64,000 nucleotides of DNA from Echinicola pacifica DSM 19836. Lineage in GTDB: Bacteria; Bacteroidota; Bacteroidia; Cytophagales; Cyclobacteriaceae. Positions 44,676 to 54,742 of the stretch are shown piece after piece. How positions within the stretch are numbered: the first letter of the stretch is position 1; the number at the start of each line of letters is the position of its first letter. Below the pieces are notes generated by a model. The model ran no database searches, was not told where the DNA came from, and saw nothing but the letters and a program-made list of their open reading frames with translations. Where the stretch lies: assembly GCF_000373245.1 (NCBI RefSeq), contig NZ_KB890757.1, positions 62,001-126,000 on the forward strand. Direction: 5' to 3'. The translations under genes and the position numbers were made by a program.

Positions 44676-46934
44676 TTATTCTAAAATGCGAAGTTTAGCA
44701 AAGCTAAGTAATAAAGTTTTTTCTCCAAAATTGTCAAATTCAATAGTCGCTTTTTTATTCAATCCTTCTACTTCCACCTTCTGCACCTTGCCAAAGCCAA
44801 ACTTTGGATGCTCGACTTTCATGCCGCCCGAGAGGTTTTGAGTATTGGAAGGTTTGAAATCCGGGCTTGGGGTATGGACTTTTGCCGTGGTATTTCTCCT
44901 CACCGATGGAGTCTTTAGGCCGATGAAGCCTGTCTTTCCTTCTCGCTGGCCCTGATTGCCGTAATGGCTCGCTGTGGGCTGCTGTCCGCGACGTCGGGTC
45001 AGCTTGATACAGGATGGATCCACCTCCTCGAGGAACCTACTTGGCTGACAATCTAACAATCTACCAAATCGATAACGAGTAATAGCATAACTTAAGTATA
45101 ATTTTTCCATCGCTCGCGTGGTGGCCACATAAAATAACCTGCGCTCTTCCTCAAGATCTTCCCGACTCTGGATCATCATCTGGGAAGGGAAGAGGTCTTC
45201 TTCCAAACCCACCACGAATACCTGTCGGAACTCAAGGCCTTTGGAGGAGTGGATGGTCATCAGGGTGACTGCGTCTGCATTGTCCTTATCGCGATCATTA
45301 TCTGTCAGCAAGGCGATTTCCTGAAGGAAAGAGCCTAAGCTTTTATCTTCATTTTCAGGATTATCGACGTACTCCTTTATTGCATTGAGCAATTCCTGTA
45401 CGTTTTCATATCGATTTAGCCCTTCGATGGTTTTGTCTTCGTAGAGTTCCTTAAGTAATCCCGACTGCTTCGCGATGGCTGAGGTGGCCTCAAAGGCGTC
45501 CTTTCGCTCAGCTTCCATCTTGAAGCTTTTGATCATGGTCGCAAAGTCCGTCACCGCATTGGCTGCTCTTCCACTCAGGAAACTAGCGGCATTATTGACC
45601 GCTCTCCATAGAGGGATATCATGCTCATAGGCTGCCACCATCAATTTCTCCACGCTACTCGCTCCTATGCCTCTTTTGGGATAGTTGATGATCCTCTTGA
45701 AGGCTTCTTCGTCGTCTTGATTGACCACATAGCGGAAATAGCCCATCAGATCCTTGATTTCCTTCCTTTGGTAGAAGGAAAGTCCACCCACGATCTTATA
45801 GGTGATGTTCATTTTTCGCAGGGCTTCTTCCAGGGATCTCGATTGGGAGTTGGTCCGGTAGAGGATGGCAAAATCGCTATTGGAAAGCTTCTTATTGTTT
45901 TTTTCTTCGAATATCGTGGAGGCCACCATTCTGCCTTCCTCGTTGTCTGAGGCCGACTTGATCAGCTCAATTAGGTCCCCGTCCACATTTTGGGTCCATA
46001 CATTCTTTTTAAGCTGTGCTTTATTATTGGCGATAATGGAGTTGGCAGCTTCGACGATGTTCTTGGTCGATCGGTAGTTTTGCTCGAGTTTTACTACAAA
46101 GAGATCAGGATAGTCTTTTTCGAAATTAAGGATGTTTTGGATGTCGGCACCCCTGAAGGCATATATACTTTGGGCATCGTCACCTACTACGCATATATTT
46201 TGATGTACCGCAGCCAGTTTCTTGGTGATGAGGTACTGGCATAGGTTGGTATCCTGAAACTCATCCACCATCACGTACCTGAAGCGTTGTTGGTATTTAT
46301 TAAGGACATCGGGATGATCCCTAAAGAGAACGTTGGTGTTGAAGAGCAAGTCATCAAAATCCATTGCGGAGGACTTGAAGAGCCTCATCTGATATAATCG
46401 GTAGATTTCACCTACTCGGGGCTTCATGGCAGCCTCATCGTCGGCTTTGATATAAGGGTCATTCAGGTACGTTTCCCAGGATATCAATCTGTTTTTGGCG
46501 CCGGAGATTCGAGACAGGACGGTGTTGGGCTTATAGACCTTATCGTCCAGCTTTAATTCTTTGACAATACTCTTAATAAGTGACTTACTATCGTCAGAAT
46601 CGTAAATGGTGAAGTTGGAGGGATAGCCCAGTCGCTCGGATTCCACACGCAGGATTTTTGCAAAAACGGAGTGAAAAGTTCCCATCCAGGTGTTTCTGGC
46701 CTCAAGACCGATTAATCGCTCTATCCTCTGGCGCATTTCACTGGCGGCTTTATTGGTAAACGTCAGTGATAAAATCTGGAAAGGATCCACATTTTTTGAG
46801 TGGATTAGGTGGGCAATTCGTAGGGTTAGTACCCGGGTTTTGCCAGATCCTGCTCCTGCAATGATCATTATTGGTCCATCTGTATGCTCTACCGCTTGGC
46901 GTTGCGGTGGGTTCAATCCATCTAAATAATCCAT
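44676..46934 (-). CDS. UvrD/PcrA-type superfamily 1 DNA helicase
   Basis: ATP-dependent 3'-5' DNA helicase for repair and replication-fork processing. The start used is the ATG giving MDYLDGLNPPQRQAV, eight codons inside the longest frame, because homologues begin there. The resulting 752 residues contain Walker A AGAGSGKT at 26-33, DEFQDTN (motif II), GDDAQSIYAFRGA (III), LEQNYRS (IV), TIHSSKGLEF (V) and the ERRLFYVATTRA motif VI. The C terminus has the Tudor-like segment seen in PcrA/UvrD (VEHPKFGFGKVQKV). It is a stand-alone gene 60 bases after the upstream acyltransferase on the same strand. Confidence 0.94.
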   Translation of the reverse strand: MDYLDGLNPPQRQAVEHTDGPIMIIAGAGSGKTRVLTLRIAHLIHSKNVDPFQILSLTFTNKAASEMRQRIERLIGLEARNTWMGTFHSVFAKILRVESERLGYPSNFTIYDSDDSKSLIKSIVKELKLDDKVYKPNTVLSRISGAKNRLISWETYLNDPYIKADDEAAMKPRVGEIYRLYQMRLFKSSAMDFDDLLFNTNVLFRDHPDVLNKYQQRFRYVMVDEFQDTNLCQYLITKKLAAVHQNICVVGDDAQSIYAFRGADIQNILNFEKDYPDLFVVKLEQNYRSTKNIVEAANSIIANNKAQLKKNVWTQNVDGDLIELIKSASDNEEGRMVASTIFEEKNNKKLSNSDFAILYRTNSQSRSLEEALRKMNITYKIVGGLSFYQRKEIKDLMGYFRYVVNQDDEEAFKRIINYPKRGIGASSVEKLMVAAYEHDIPLWRAVNNAASFLSGRAANAVTDFATMIKSFKMEAERKDAFEATSAIAKQSGLLKELYEDKTIEGLNRYENVQELLNAIKEYVDNPENEDKSLGSFLQEIALLTDNDRDKDNADAVTLMTIHSSKGLEFRQVFVVGLEEDLFPSQMMIQSREDLEEERRLFYVATTRAMEKLYLSYAITRYRFGRLLDCQPSRFLEEVDPSCIKLTRRRGQQPTASHYGNQGQREGKTGFIGLKTPSVRRNTTAKVHTPSPDFKPSNTQNLSGGMKVEHPKFGFGKVQKVEVEGLNKKATIEFDNFGEKTLLLSFAKLRILE

Positions 46935-46994
46935 TCTTCTTCCTCCTATAATATTCAAAGTTAAGGTTATTTCACGTAAAAAAATAAAGGTACC

Positions 46995-47834
46995 TTACTT
47001 ACTGTTTTTCCATCGGTTATGCGACCAAAGGTAAAGCGCAGGTTCTTTCCTTATATTTTCCTCTAGCAGGCGGATAAAAGTGTCTGTAATGCTATGCGGA
47101 GTAGGGTCATGCGGGGCTTCAGTGATCAGATGATAGGTGTACTGATAATAGCCTCTTTTTATTTTGCGAACTTCAGAATAGAAAACGGGCAGGTCAAATT
47201 TCTTTGCGAGTTTCTCGCCTCCTTCAAAGAAGCCAGTTTCCCGATTCATAAATGTAGCTGAATAACGCTGGTCTTCGCGATTAGGACGCTGATCTGCGGC
47301 CAGGCCAATGAGGCGAGGCTTATTTCTGTTGCGAATAAAATTCCGTTGGAAGTCGCTTTTTTCGATCAACGCACCACCAAATCTCCCACGCATGGTCTGC
47401 ATGAGCTTCTCAAAGAAGGGGTTTTTGATCTTAAGATATACGGTGTCTAGGAAGGGCTTGGTCTGAGCCTTGAATCCGATCACCTGACCTTCCCAATTGA
47501 AGAAGTGGGCAGTAAGTCCCATCACTATTTTGCCCTGATCTATATATTCGGTGAGCTGCTCATGGTTTATGATGAGGAATCTCCGAGCTACCTCATCTTG
47601 GCTCATGGTGAGCATTTTGATGGTTTCGGCAAAGGAGTCAGTGAGGTTTCGGTAGAATTTGCGCATTATTTTCCTGATCTCTTCAGGGCTCAGCTCTGGA
47701 AATGCATGCTCTAGATTGGTTTTTACCACCTTCTTCCTATAGCCAATAATATGATAGGCAAGGATGAAAAACAGGTCAGATAGCAGGTATAAGAACCAAA
47801 GTGGTAAGTAAGAAATTACTCGGAATATAAACAT
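46995..47834 (-). CDS. LpxL/HtrB-type lysophospholipid (lipid A) acyltransferase family protein
   Basis: A 279-residue inner-membrane acyltransferase. I start at the ATG giving MFIFRVISYLPLWF because the longer frame adds 26 non-family residues. A membrane-anchoring helix covers about residues 5-27. The catalytic HX4E motif is HFFNWE at 110-115. The family transfers acyl chains to lipid A precursors, although some members act on ornithine or other lipids. It lies next to the ECF sigma factor, divergently, with a 135-base gap. Substrate assignment is by family only. Confidence 0.88.
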   Translation of the reverse strand: MFIFRVISYLPLWFLYLLSDLFFILAYHIIGYRKKVVKTNLEHAFPELSPEEIRKIMRKFYRNLTDSFAETIKMLTMSQDEVARRFLIINHEQLTEYIDQGKIVMGLTAHFFNWEGQVIGFKAQTKPFLDTVYLKIKNPFFEKLMQTMRGRFGGALIEKSDFQRNFIRNRNKPRLIGLAADQRPNREDQRYSATFMNRETGFFEGGEKLAKKFDLPVFYSEVRKIKRGYYQYTYHLITEAPHDPTPHSITDTFIRLLEENIRKEPALYLWSHNRWKNSK

Positions 47835-47968
47835 TAACTGTTTTGTTACGTTAAATTCGTCCTGATGAAAGGAGAAATGGCGATTTTTGAGACTCAAAAT
47901 AAATGAAAACAAGCGAATTCTTTCAAAAAATTAGTGATAAATTAAGTCTATGATTATTTTTGAAACTT

Positions 47969-48559
47969 ATGTCTGAGGTACAAAAGAAAAAATATTCCGA
48001 CAAAGAGAAGAATAGCATCTTCGACAATGAGTTTATGCCTCACATAGACTCCATGTACAACTTTGCCTTCAGGCTAACATTTGACGAGGATGATGCTAAA
48101 GATTTGGTACAGGATACCTATCTAAAAGCATATCGTTTTATCAATTCCTTTGAACAGGGCACTAATGCGAAGGCTTGGTTGTTTAGGATATTGAAAAACA
48201 GCTTTATCAACGAATATCGGAAGAAAAGTAAGCAACCTGCGAAAGTTGATTATCAGGAAGTTGAAACTTATTATAACTCCGAAAGTGTTGATTACAGTAT
48301 TACCTCTGATTTGAGAGTAGATGCAGTAAAGGATATGCTGGGCGATGAGATTTCCAACGCCCTCAATAGTCTGGCTGTTGATTTTCGTACAGTCATCATA
48401 TTGTGTGATCTGGAAGGGTTTACCTATGAGGAAATGGCCAAGATTCTCGATATTCCAATCGGGACGGTCCGATCAAGACTTCATAGAGCAAGGAACTTAT
48501 TGAAGGAGAAATTGCATTCTTATGCAAAAGATATGGGCTACGATACTGAGGAAGAGTAG
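47969..48559 (+). CDS. ECF-type RNA polymerase sigma factor
   Basis: A sigma-70 family factor of 196 residues from the ATG at 47969; a TTG nine bases earlier is in frame but unneeded. Region 2 spans about residues 20-85 (FRLTFDEDDAKDLVQDTYLKAY...AWLFRILKNSFINEYRKK). Region 4, with a helix-turn-helix, lies at about 135-185 (GFTYEEMAKILDIPIGTVRSRLHRAR). It pairs with an RsrA-like zinc anti-sigma gene 29 bases downstream, which resembles the SigR/RsrA oxidative-stress pair of actinobacteria. Stress response to disulfide or thiol oxidation is a reasonable inference. Confidence 0.94.
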   Translation: MSEVQKKKYSDKEKNSIFDNEFMPHIDSMYNFAFRLTFDEDDAKDLVQDTYLKAYRFINSFEQGTNAKAWLFRILKNSFINEYRKKSKQPAKVDYQEVETYYNSESVDYSITSDLRVDAVKDMLGDEISNALNSLAVDFRTVIILCDLEGFTYEEMAKILDIPIGTVRSRLHRARNLLKEKLHSYAKDMGYDTEEE

Positions 48560-48588
48560 TGTAAGTTGCAATTTGAAATTAAAGTAAA

Positions 48589-48861
48589 ATGGATAATAAG
48601 AATAACTCATCTGGCGAAAGAAAACTGGAATGCGGTGATGTGAGCAAATGCTTTCAGCTGTTAGAAAGCATTCTTGATGGAGAAGACAAGGACGCCTCAA
48701 AGGAGGTGTTGAAGGAGAAGCTTTCAAAATGTCAGCCCTGCTTCGAACATTACCACCTCGAGCAGGCCATCCGCGAAGTGCTAAAAAATAAATGCACCAA
48801 GCAGGATGTCCCTAGCGAGTTGGCGGCTTGTATCCGTCAAAAAATCGAAGATATTAAATAG
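48589..48861 (+). CDS. RsrA-like zinc-binding anti-sigma factor
   Basis: A 90-residue protein that lines up with RsrA over most of its length: an N-terminal Cys (Cys15) and LLESILDGE, then KLSKCQPCFEHYHLEQAIREVL, then KCTKQDVPSEL. The Cys-x2-Cys pair is Cys48/Cys51. The zinc anti-sigma motif is His-x3-Cys-x2-Cys; here the His position is Lys44, so the fourth ligand must be Cys15, His54/His56 or absent. It probably binds the upstream sigma factor and releases it on thiol oxidation. gmk starts 21 bases later. Confidence 0.8.
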   Translation: MDNKNNSSGERKLECGDVSKCFQLLESILDGEDKDASKEVLKEKLSKCQPCFEHYHLEQAIREVLKNKCTKQDVPSELAACIRQKIEDIK

Positions 48862-48882
48862 CGAAAAACCGCACTCAGCATT

Positions 48883-49455
48883 ATGGCATCCGGCAAAGCC
48901 TTTATATTCTCGGCGCCCTCGGGCTCCGGCAAAACCACCATCGTAAAACATCTCCTTAGCTCCCGTACCGATTTGGGCTTCTCCATTTCTGCCTGTACTA
49001 GAGATAGAAGAGGACGTCATGAGGTCCATGGCAAAGATTATTACTTTTTGTCCCCTGAGGAATTCAAACAAAAAATCGATGAAGATGCCTTTGTGGAATG
49101 GGAAGAAGTCTATGAAGGTAATTTCTATGGAACTCTGAAATCAGAAATCCAACGCATCTGGGATAGCGGCAAGCATGTTGTTTTCGATGTGGACGTAAAA
49201 GGCGGCCTGCACCTCAAAGAATATTTTGGAGATCAGGCAATGGCGGTTTTTGTGAAAGTCCCTAGCCTGGATACCCTCATCGAACGACTCAAAGATCGTG
49301 GTACCGAGTCTGAAGAAAGCCTCTCACGACGTCTTTATAAAGCGAAATTCGAAATGTCTTTTGAGGGGAAGTTTGATATCACCCTCGTCAACGATGATAT
49401 GCAGCGCTCCTTTGAGGAGGCTGGTCAATTAATAAATTCATTTATCGAGAAATAA
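48883..49455 (+). CDS. gmk: Guanylate kinase
   Basis: Phosphorylates GMP to GDP with ATP. The 190-residue protein begins with the P-loop [15 protein letters not shown] (near residues 10-24) and has the GMP-binding [20 protein letters not shown] segment. In many homologues this reads TTR.PR.GE; here it is [10 protein letters not shown], still in family range. The length is normal. nadD follows six bases after the stop. Confidence 0.95.
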   Translation: MASGKAFIFSAPSGSGKTTIVKHLLSSRTDLGFSISACTRDRRGRHEVHGKDYYFLSPEEFKQKIDEDAFVEWEEVYEGNFYGTLKSEIQRIWDSGKHVVFDVDVKGGLHLKEYFGDQAMAVFVKVPSLDTLIERLKDRGTESEESLSRRLYKAKFEMSFEGKFDITLVNDDMQRSFEEAGQLINSFIEK

Positions 49456-49461
49456 GGTACA

Positions 49462-50028
49462 TTGAAGATCGGTCTATTTTTCGGTTCATTTAATCCTATC
49501 CACATTGGACATTTAATCATTGGAAATGTCATGCAGGATAGAACTGACCTAGATGAGGTCTGGTATGTGGTGTCTCCTCAAAATCCCTTCAAAAAACGCC
49601 GAGGTCTGCTCCATGAGTTTGATAGACTCCGAATGGTGGAACTGGCTATAGAAGGGAATTTTAATTTTAAGGCCATTGACATTGAATTTCATATGCCTAA
49701 GCCTAGCTATACCATAGACACCCTAGCTCACCTTACCGATAAATTTCCCCAGCATGACTTTAAGCTGATTATTGGCGGTGATAACCTCACTCATTTCCAT
49801 AAATGGAAAAATAGTGATCAGATTTTGGAGCTTTTTGGACTATATGTTTATCCAAGACCTGGCGAAACGGTCACCTTTGAGCATCCTAACGTCATGTATG
49901 TGGAAGCTCCTCTTATCGATATCTCTGCGACCTTCATCAGGAAATCCATGGAAGCAGGCAAATCAGTTACCTACCTGCTCCCTCCTTTGGTGGAAGATTA
50001 TATCAAAGGCAAAAAGTTTTTTGTATAA
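49462..50028 (+). CDS. nadD: Nicotinate-nucleotide adenylyltransferase
   Basis: Makes deamido-NAD from nicotinate mononucleotide and ATP, the penultimate step of NAD synthesis. The 188-residue protein starts at a TTG, which gives the N terminus MKIGLFFGSFNPIHIGH with the adenylyltransferase nucleotide-binding motif. No ATG precedes it. The C-terminal ISATFIRKSMEAGKSVTYLLPPLVEDYI is the ISxTxIR-type ATP site. AAGG lies just upstream. Confidence 0.95.
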   Translation: MKIGLFFGSFNPIHIGHLIIGNVMQDRTDLDEVWYVVSPQNPFKKRRGLLHEFDRLRMVELAIEGNFNFKAIDIEFHMPKPSYTIDTLAHLTDKFPQHDFKLIIGGDNLTHFHKWKNSDQILELFGLYVYPRPGETVTFEHPNVMYVEAPLIDISATFIRKSMEAGKSVTYLLPPLVEDYIKGKKFFV

Positions 50029-50072
50029 TCGATTCTTCCTTCTTAAGGATAATGAAATTGCCCTGAATATCC

Positions 50073-51377
50073 TTATTCTACCTTATCAATAATCCAGTTT
50101 CCCACGGCTCTGCCCTGAGTCTGCCCTCGAGTAATGGCGTCCATATAGTGAATGCCTCCATATAATCTCGAGATAGCCGCCTCCTCGGCCGCCTCTATGA
50201 ATGAATTATAAGGTCTTGCCGCAAGGCCATAACGCTCCTCTACCGTATCTTCATACTGAAAATTGTCTCCAAAATAATGCGTCAGGACCACCGAGGCCGC
50301 AGTGGAAACGGTGCTGTGACCACTCAGGTACTCCGGAAAAGGAGGCGTCTGAAGGAGGGGAGTCCAAGTCGGATCAATCAACTTCCGGATAGCCGTTTCT
50401 GGACGGATCCTATTGCTTCTATATTTTTCATCCCAGCAGGCAATGAACCCATCCATCAAGGTGACCGCCACCATGGTATGCCTCTTTAGGGTCTCCCCAA
50501 AGTTGAGCTCAGCCTTGGTACAGGCAATGGTGGTGATGCCCATCCAGTGCGCTCCTGGGGATATCTTCTTCATCCCCACCATCAAATGACCATTGTCCTG
50601 AAGGGCAAATGGGTTGCAGTCCCAAAATGCGGCGATCTCTCGCGTGGTATCATTGAGATTTATGTGATATACTTCCTCCAAAATCTGGAAGAATTCCGAG
50701 TCTTTTTCCTCAGAATAAGCCACTGGTGGCAAAGGCTTAAACTGCTGCGCTGAATCCAAAAAGAATGGTCGTAGGCTGTTGAAGTGGGGCTCCACTGGCG
50801 GGAAATAACCCGGAGGAGTCGGGTACCAGCTTCCCGGGCTCCCCACAGGAGTGTATCGCGGGTAGCTAGTCGTTTGGTTATATCCATCTTCCTTGGCATA
50901 CTGCAAGATCTGCGTACTGATATCCTCGGCATAGGCAATGGACTGCGCGATACGCTCCTCGTCAAAGCCGATTTGACGGCAGCTGTCGAGCAAGGAGGCC
51001 TGATATTGCTGCAGGTCACTTCCGCTGGGCTGCATCTTGCTGGCCGTGTGAATCATAGCCAATACACTAGCCAGCTCCGGTGAATAGGCTTTGTATTCTT
51101 GCGGATGCTTGATTTTTGGGTAATTATTAAGCGTACCATGCATGGAGTGAAGGCTACTGTCCTGAAACGAATAGACCTCATAGCCAGACAGACAGGCGTA
51201 AGAGAAAAACCTCGCCGCAAGGGGAGGATTGGTGACATCGTGAACCATCATTTCGGTCATTTCTTCTACCACTTTACCTATCCATTCGGGATTCATCTTA
51301 GGGCTAGACCCCTGATGCTCACAGCTGGCAAGTAGCAGCAGAGAAAGAAATATGAGTAATAAACTATGATTTTTCAT
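50073..51377 (-). CDS. Vanadium-dependent haloperoxidase family lipoprotein
   Basis: A 434-residue lipoprotein (signal to Cys19, LLASC) with the PAP2/vanadium haloperoxidase helical bundle. All vanadate-binding and catalytic positions are present at the expected spacing: Lys318 and Arg325 (KYRSNRIR), Ser352-Gly353-His354 (LSGHS), and Arg404 and His410 (RLYGGIH). Vanadium haloperoxidases use hydrogen peroxide and halide to make hypohalous acid. The same fold also supports acid phosphatase activity, so halogenation is not certain. The lipobox places it in the periplasm or on the surface. It is 23 bases downstream of the VCBS gene, so the two are surely cotranscribed, and it ends the SusCD-linked cluster. 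Confidence 0.88.
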   Translation of the reverse strand: MKNHSLLLIFLSLLLLASCEHQGSSPKMNPEWIGKVVEEMTEMMVHDVTNPPLAARFFSYACLSGYEVYSFQDSSLHSMHGTLNNYPKIKHPQEYKAYSPELASVLAMIHTASKMQPSGSDLQQYQASLLDSCRQIGFDEERIAQSIAYAEDISTQILQYAKEDGYNQTTSYPRYTPVGSPGSWYPTPPGYFPPVEPHFNSLRPFFLDSAQQFKPLPPVAYSEEKDSEFFQILEEVYHINLNDTTREIAAFWDCNPFALQDNGHLMVGMKKISPGAHWMGITTIACTKAELNFGETLKRHTMVAVTLMDGFIACWDEKYRSNRIRPETAIRKLIDPTWTPLLQTPPFPEYLSGHSTVSTAASVVLTHYFGDNFQYEDTVEERYGLAARPYNSFIEAAEEAAISRLYGGIHYMDAITRGQTQGRAVGNWIIDKVE

Positions 51378-51400
51378 TTTTGACTGTGCTGGTCTGGGGT

Positions 51401-54400
51401 TTATTTTATCTTATAAGCTTTGATTCCTTGCTGATTGATTCCAAACAATATTTGATTATTCAAATTTAAGATGGACCTGATATCTCCTTTTAGATTAAGG
51501 CCAGAGAGAGTTTGAGGGCTGCTAGTGAATCCACCTTTGCCATCTCCCAATAATAGAAGCCCGTAATTGGCATCGCTTTTTCCAAATCGTAAACGTGCCT
51601 TGCTCATATTTCCCGCCATGAGGAGGTCCATATGTCCATCCAAGTCAAAATCCTGCCCGTAGATGGCCGCTATAGGGCTGGACTGCACTTCAATCGGCAG
51701 CTTAGCAGGGGTAAATTTTCCTTTGGTATTATTGATGAATAAACTCGTTTGAAGGTGATTAGCAGTTAAGGTTTTAGCACCTTTTAGCTCTTCCTCTGTA
51801 AATACATCTTCTAATTGAGCATCAGCAAAGCTTTCGTAACTTGGAAATCGGCTACGCATCCTTGTGATTTGGTCAAGTAGCTCGTCCCTTGTCAGGTAGG
51901 GGTATTTCTTCCCTTGGATATAGCAAAGCAAAATTGGATCGACCGAACCATTATCGTCAAAATCCTTATACACCATCTGCGCCGGCTCCGTGGCGGAGGC
52001 ATGAATTTGAGAATTCTCCCCGAGATTTCCTGCAATAATTTCAGGGAATCCATCGGCATTGAGATCGCTAATATATAGTCGGTTCCACCAGCCACTGAGC
52101 TCCTCCTCAAAATAGGAAGCACTTACATTTACTAGTTTGCCATTTTGCAAGGTGTAAACCAGGATGGGCATCCATTCTCCGGTGATGATCAGCTCCATAT
52201 TGCCATCTTGGTTCAGGTCAGCCCATTTGGCATCGGTGATAAGTCCGGGAAACTGGAGTTCGGGAGAGATGCTGCTGGTCTGATCGTGGAATTTCCCCTG
52301 GCCATCATTGATCAGCAGGTAGCTGCGGGGGATCTCTGGATAGCGGCCTGGGATGACCCTGCTTCCCACAAAGAGGTCCATGTTTCCATCCTTATTGATA
52401 TCGGCTGCAGCCACACTACTGGTGCTCGTCAGCATACTAGGAAGGGCCGTGGAGGATAAAGTCAATTTTCCCTTGCCGTCATTAAGAAAGAGTTGATCTT
52501 GTAGCATAGGGTCTTCCGGCATGAAATTGCCATAGCCACCGTTGCCAATATAAAGATCCGGAAACCCGTCGCCATTGAAGTCGGCAATTTCTGCGCTGGT
52601 AACTTCTAGACTTTCTGTTCCCTCAAAGGCCGGCTGAGGCAGTTGATTGAATTTGCCACTTGCCTGCTGGATGAATATTTTGGAGAGGTCTCCGACACCT
52701 CCTCCGACGAATAGGTCCTCGAGGCCATCACCATTAAGGTCCGCCTTGGTGAGTGTGGGGCTGCCAAAAGATATGGGGCTGACCATTAGTGGCTGCCTTT
52801 TGAAGTCGTTGATGGTGTTGCTGGTGAGCGAGACCGATACCAAGGGAATCGCTTCCTCAAAGATAGGCGCTGCCTGACGATTTTCTGGAGGTGGAATTTT
52901 GCCGGATTTGCCTTCTTCAAGCGTTAATGTTTGGTTTGCTTTTATCTTCGTCAGTGTTTGTGCTTTGCCAGATGGCCAGAGTATCTGTAAAGAGTCGATC
53001 GCTGAGATTGACCCTAAACCAAAATGCAACACTGGGGAAACGCTAGACTGGTAGCCTCTAGTTGGCATTTGCTCCAAATACTGAATTTGACCTTTATGAT
53101 AAAGGCTGATTTTGGCTCCCAGGCCATAAGTGTTGTGGTTTTCTCCCTTAAGTTGGACTTTTAGAAAATTGTTTTCAAATAAACGACTACTTTGATTTAC
53201 AAACAGAAAAGCATCTTGGTTGATATTATTTACGACCAAGTCGAGGTCGCCATCATTATCCAAGTCTGCATAAGCCGCTCCATTACTATTGGAAGCATGG
53301 TCAAGACCCCATTTTTGGCTGGCATTGGTAAAGGTCAGGTCGCCATTATTGCTGAAGATATAGTTATGCAAGTTGGAGGCTGGGATTTGCTTTACCAGGT
53401 CAAGGACATTTTGCCGTCGGATATTTCCATCATTGTTTTGGACATAGTCGCCCATAAACTTCAGGAAATCCATATTAGTATAGTCTCGCAGGTAGCCATT
53501 GGTGATATATAGGTCCTTCCAGCCGTCATTATCAAAATCCGCAAACTGAGCAGACCAGCTCCAGTCTGTATTGGATATGCCGGAAAGTTGACCTATTTCG
53601 CTGAAAGTCTCATTCCCATTATTTACCTGAAGCATATTTCTCATGTATTGGTGGTTAAAGCCTGCCTTTACTTTAAAGTCAAACTTCTCGTAATTGTCGG
53701 GGGCCATGAGGAGTTTTTGCCGACGGTTTTCTTCTGGCAGCATGTCCAGGGTGATGATATCTGGAAGGGCGTCATTATTAATATCAGCGATGTCATTGCC
53801 CATCGAGAAGTGGGAGGTATGTCCCATGGACTGGTCCAGCTTATCGCTGAAGGTTCCATCGCCATTATTCATATAGAGATAATCCGGGGCGGTATAGTCA
53901 TTTCCGACATAGATATCGGTCCATCCATCCCCGTTGATATCAGCCATTGCTGCCCCTAGTCCATAGGACAAGGCGGAATTATGAATCCCTGCCTTTTTGG
54001 TGACTTCTATGAATCTCCCCGAATCATTGCGAAATAGCTGGGAACCTGCAGGATCTTCCATTTTCATGATTGCGGCGGTGCTCGCCTCGTCCAGGATAGG
54101 AAGTGATTTAGGATTATGGTTTAATAAAAATAGGTCAAGGTCACCGTCTCGATCATAGTCGAAGAATACTCCCTGGGTGCTGGTGGCGGTGCTGGCAATG
54201 CCGTAAGTTTCGGCCTGTTCTGAGAATTTTGGCAGTCCATTTTGGTCAGGTCCTTCGTTGATATATAATTCGTTTTTTCGCTTTTCGGGACTTAGATTTC
54301 CTGAATAGCATACATATATATCCAATAGACCATCCCCATTCACATCCGCCATGGTGACACCCGTCTTCCAGGGACCAGGCCTTCCCGCAGTGCTGGTGGC

Positions 54401-54742
54401 TTCAGTAATATCCTCAAAACGCATATTTCCACGATTAAGGTATAGCTTGTTTGGACTCATATTTCCGGTGAAGTAAATATCATCCAGGTCATCACCATTC
54501 AGGTCACCAATGGCCACGCCGCCGCCATTATAGAAATACTCATACATCAGTACATTGGTGTTGAGGCCTTCTATCAGCTTGTTTTGGAAAGTGATTCCCG
54601 ACTGGGCTGGACTGGCCAATTCGAAAAGTGTAGCCTCAGCAGCCTTAGGTTGGGCCTCTTCCACTTTTTCCTCTGGGGAGCAGGCAAAGGCTAAGGGGAT
54701 TAGGGTGAGTAGGTAAATTAATTTTGGGTAGATTTTTTGCAT
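51401..54742 (-). CDS. VCBS/FG-GAP repeat lipoprotein with ASPIC/UnbV domain
   Basis: A 1113-residue surface lipoprotein (Cys21 in LAFAC). About a dozen calcium-loop repeats of the form DxNxDGxxDhhh are spread over its length, in two groups separated by an ASPIC/UnbV domain (YGLGAKISLYHKG...LHFGLGSISAIDSLQILWPSGKAQTLT) at about residues 555-620. Such proteins form seven-bladed beta propellers and are thought to bind glycans or other surface ligands. No catalytic motif is visible. It sits between SusD (274 bases upstream, with a terminator-like hairpin) and a vanadium haloperoxidase (23 bases downstream), which suggests it presents or binds the substrate of that enzyme. Confidence 0.9.
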   Translation of the reverse strand: MQKIYPKLIYLLTLIPLAFACSPEEKVEEAQPKAAEATLFELASPAQSGITFQNKLIEGLNTNVLMYEYFYNGGGVAIGDLNGDDLDDIYFTGNMSPNKLYLNRGNMRFEDITEATSTAGRPGPWKTGVTMADVNGDGLLDIYVCYSGNLSPEKRKNELYINEGPDQNGLPKFSEQAETYGIASTATSTQGVFFDYDRDGDLDLFLLNHNPKSLPILDEASTAAIMKMEDPAGSQLFRNDSGRFIEVTKKAGIHNSALSYGLGAAMADINGDGWTDIYVGNDYTAPDYLYMNNGDGTFSDKLDQSMGHTSHFSMGNDIADINNDALPDIITLDMLPEENRRQKLLMAPDNYEKFDFKVKAGFNHQYMRNMLQVNNGNETFSEIGQLSGISNTDWSWSAQFADFDNDGWKDLYITNGYLRDYTNMDFLKFMGDYVQNNDGNIRRQNVLDLVKQIPASNLHNYIFSNNGDLTFTNASQKWGLDHASNSNGAAYADLDNDGDLDLVVNNINQDAFLFVNQSSRLFENNFLKVQLKGENHNTYGLGAKISLYHKGQIQYLEQMPTRGYQSSVSPVLHFGLGSISAIDSLQILWPSGKAQTLTKIKANQTLTLEEGKSGKIPPPENRQAAPIFEEAIPLVSVSLTSNTINDFKRQPLMVSPISFGSPTLTKADLNGDGLEDLFVGGGVGDLSKIFIQQASGKFNQLPQPAFEGTESLEVTSAEIADFNGDGFPDLYIGNGGYGNFMPEDPMLQDQLFLNDGKGKLTLSSTALPSMLTSTSSVAAADINKDGNMDLFVGSRVIPGRYPEIPRSYLLINDGQGKFHDQTSSISPELQFPGLITDAKWADLNQDGNMELIITGEWMPILVYTLQNGKLVNVSASYFEEELSGWWNRLYISDLNADGFPEIIAGNLGENSQIHASATEPAQMVYKDFDDNGSVDPILLCYIQGKKYPYLTRDELLDQITRMRSRFPSYESFADAQLEDVFTEEELKGAKTLTANHLQTSLFINNTKGKFTPAKLPIEVQSSPIAAIYGQDFDLDGHMDLLMAGNMSKARLRFGKSDANYGLLLLGDGKGGFTSSPQTLSGLNLKGDIRSILNLNNQILFGINQQGIKAYKIK

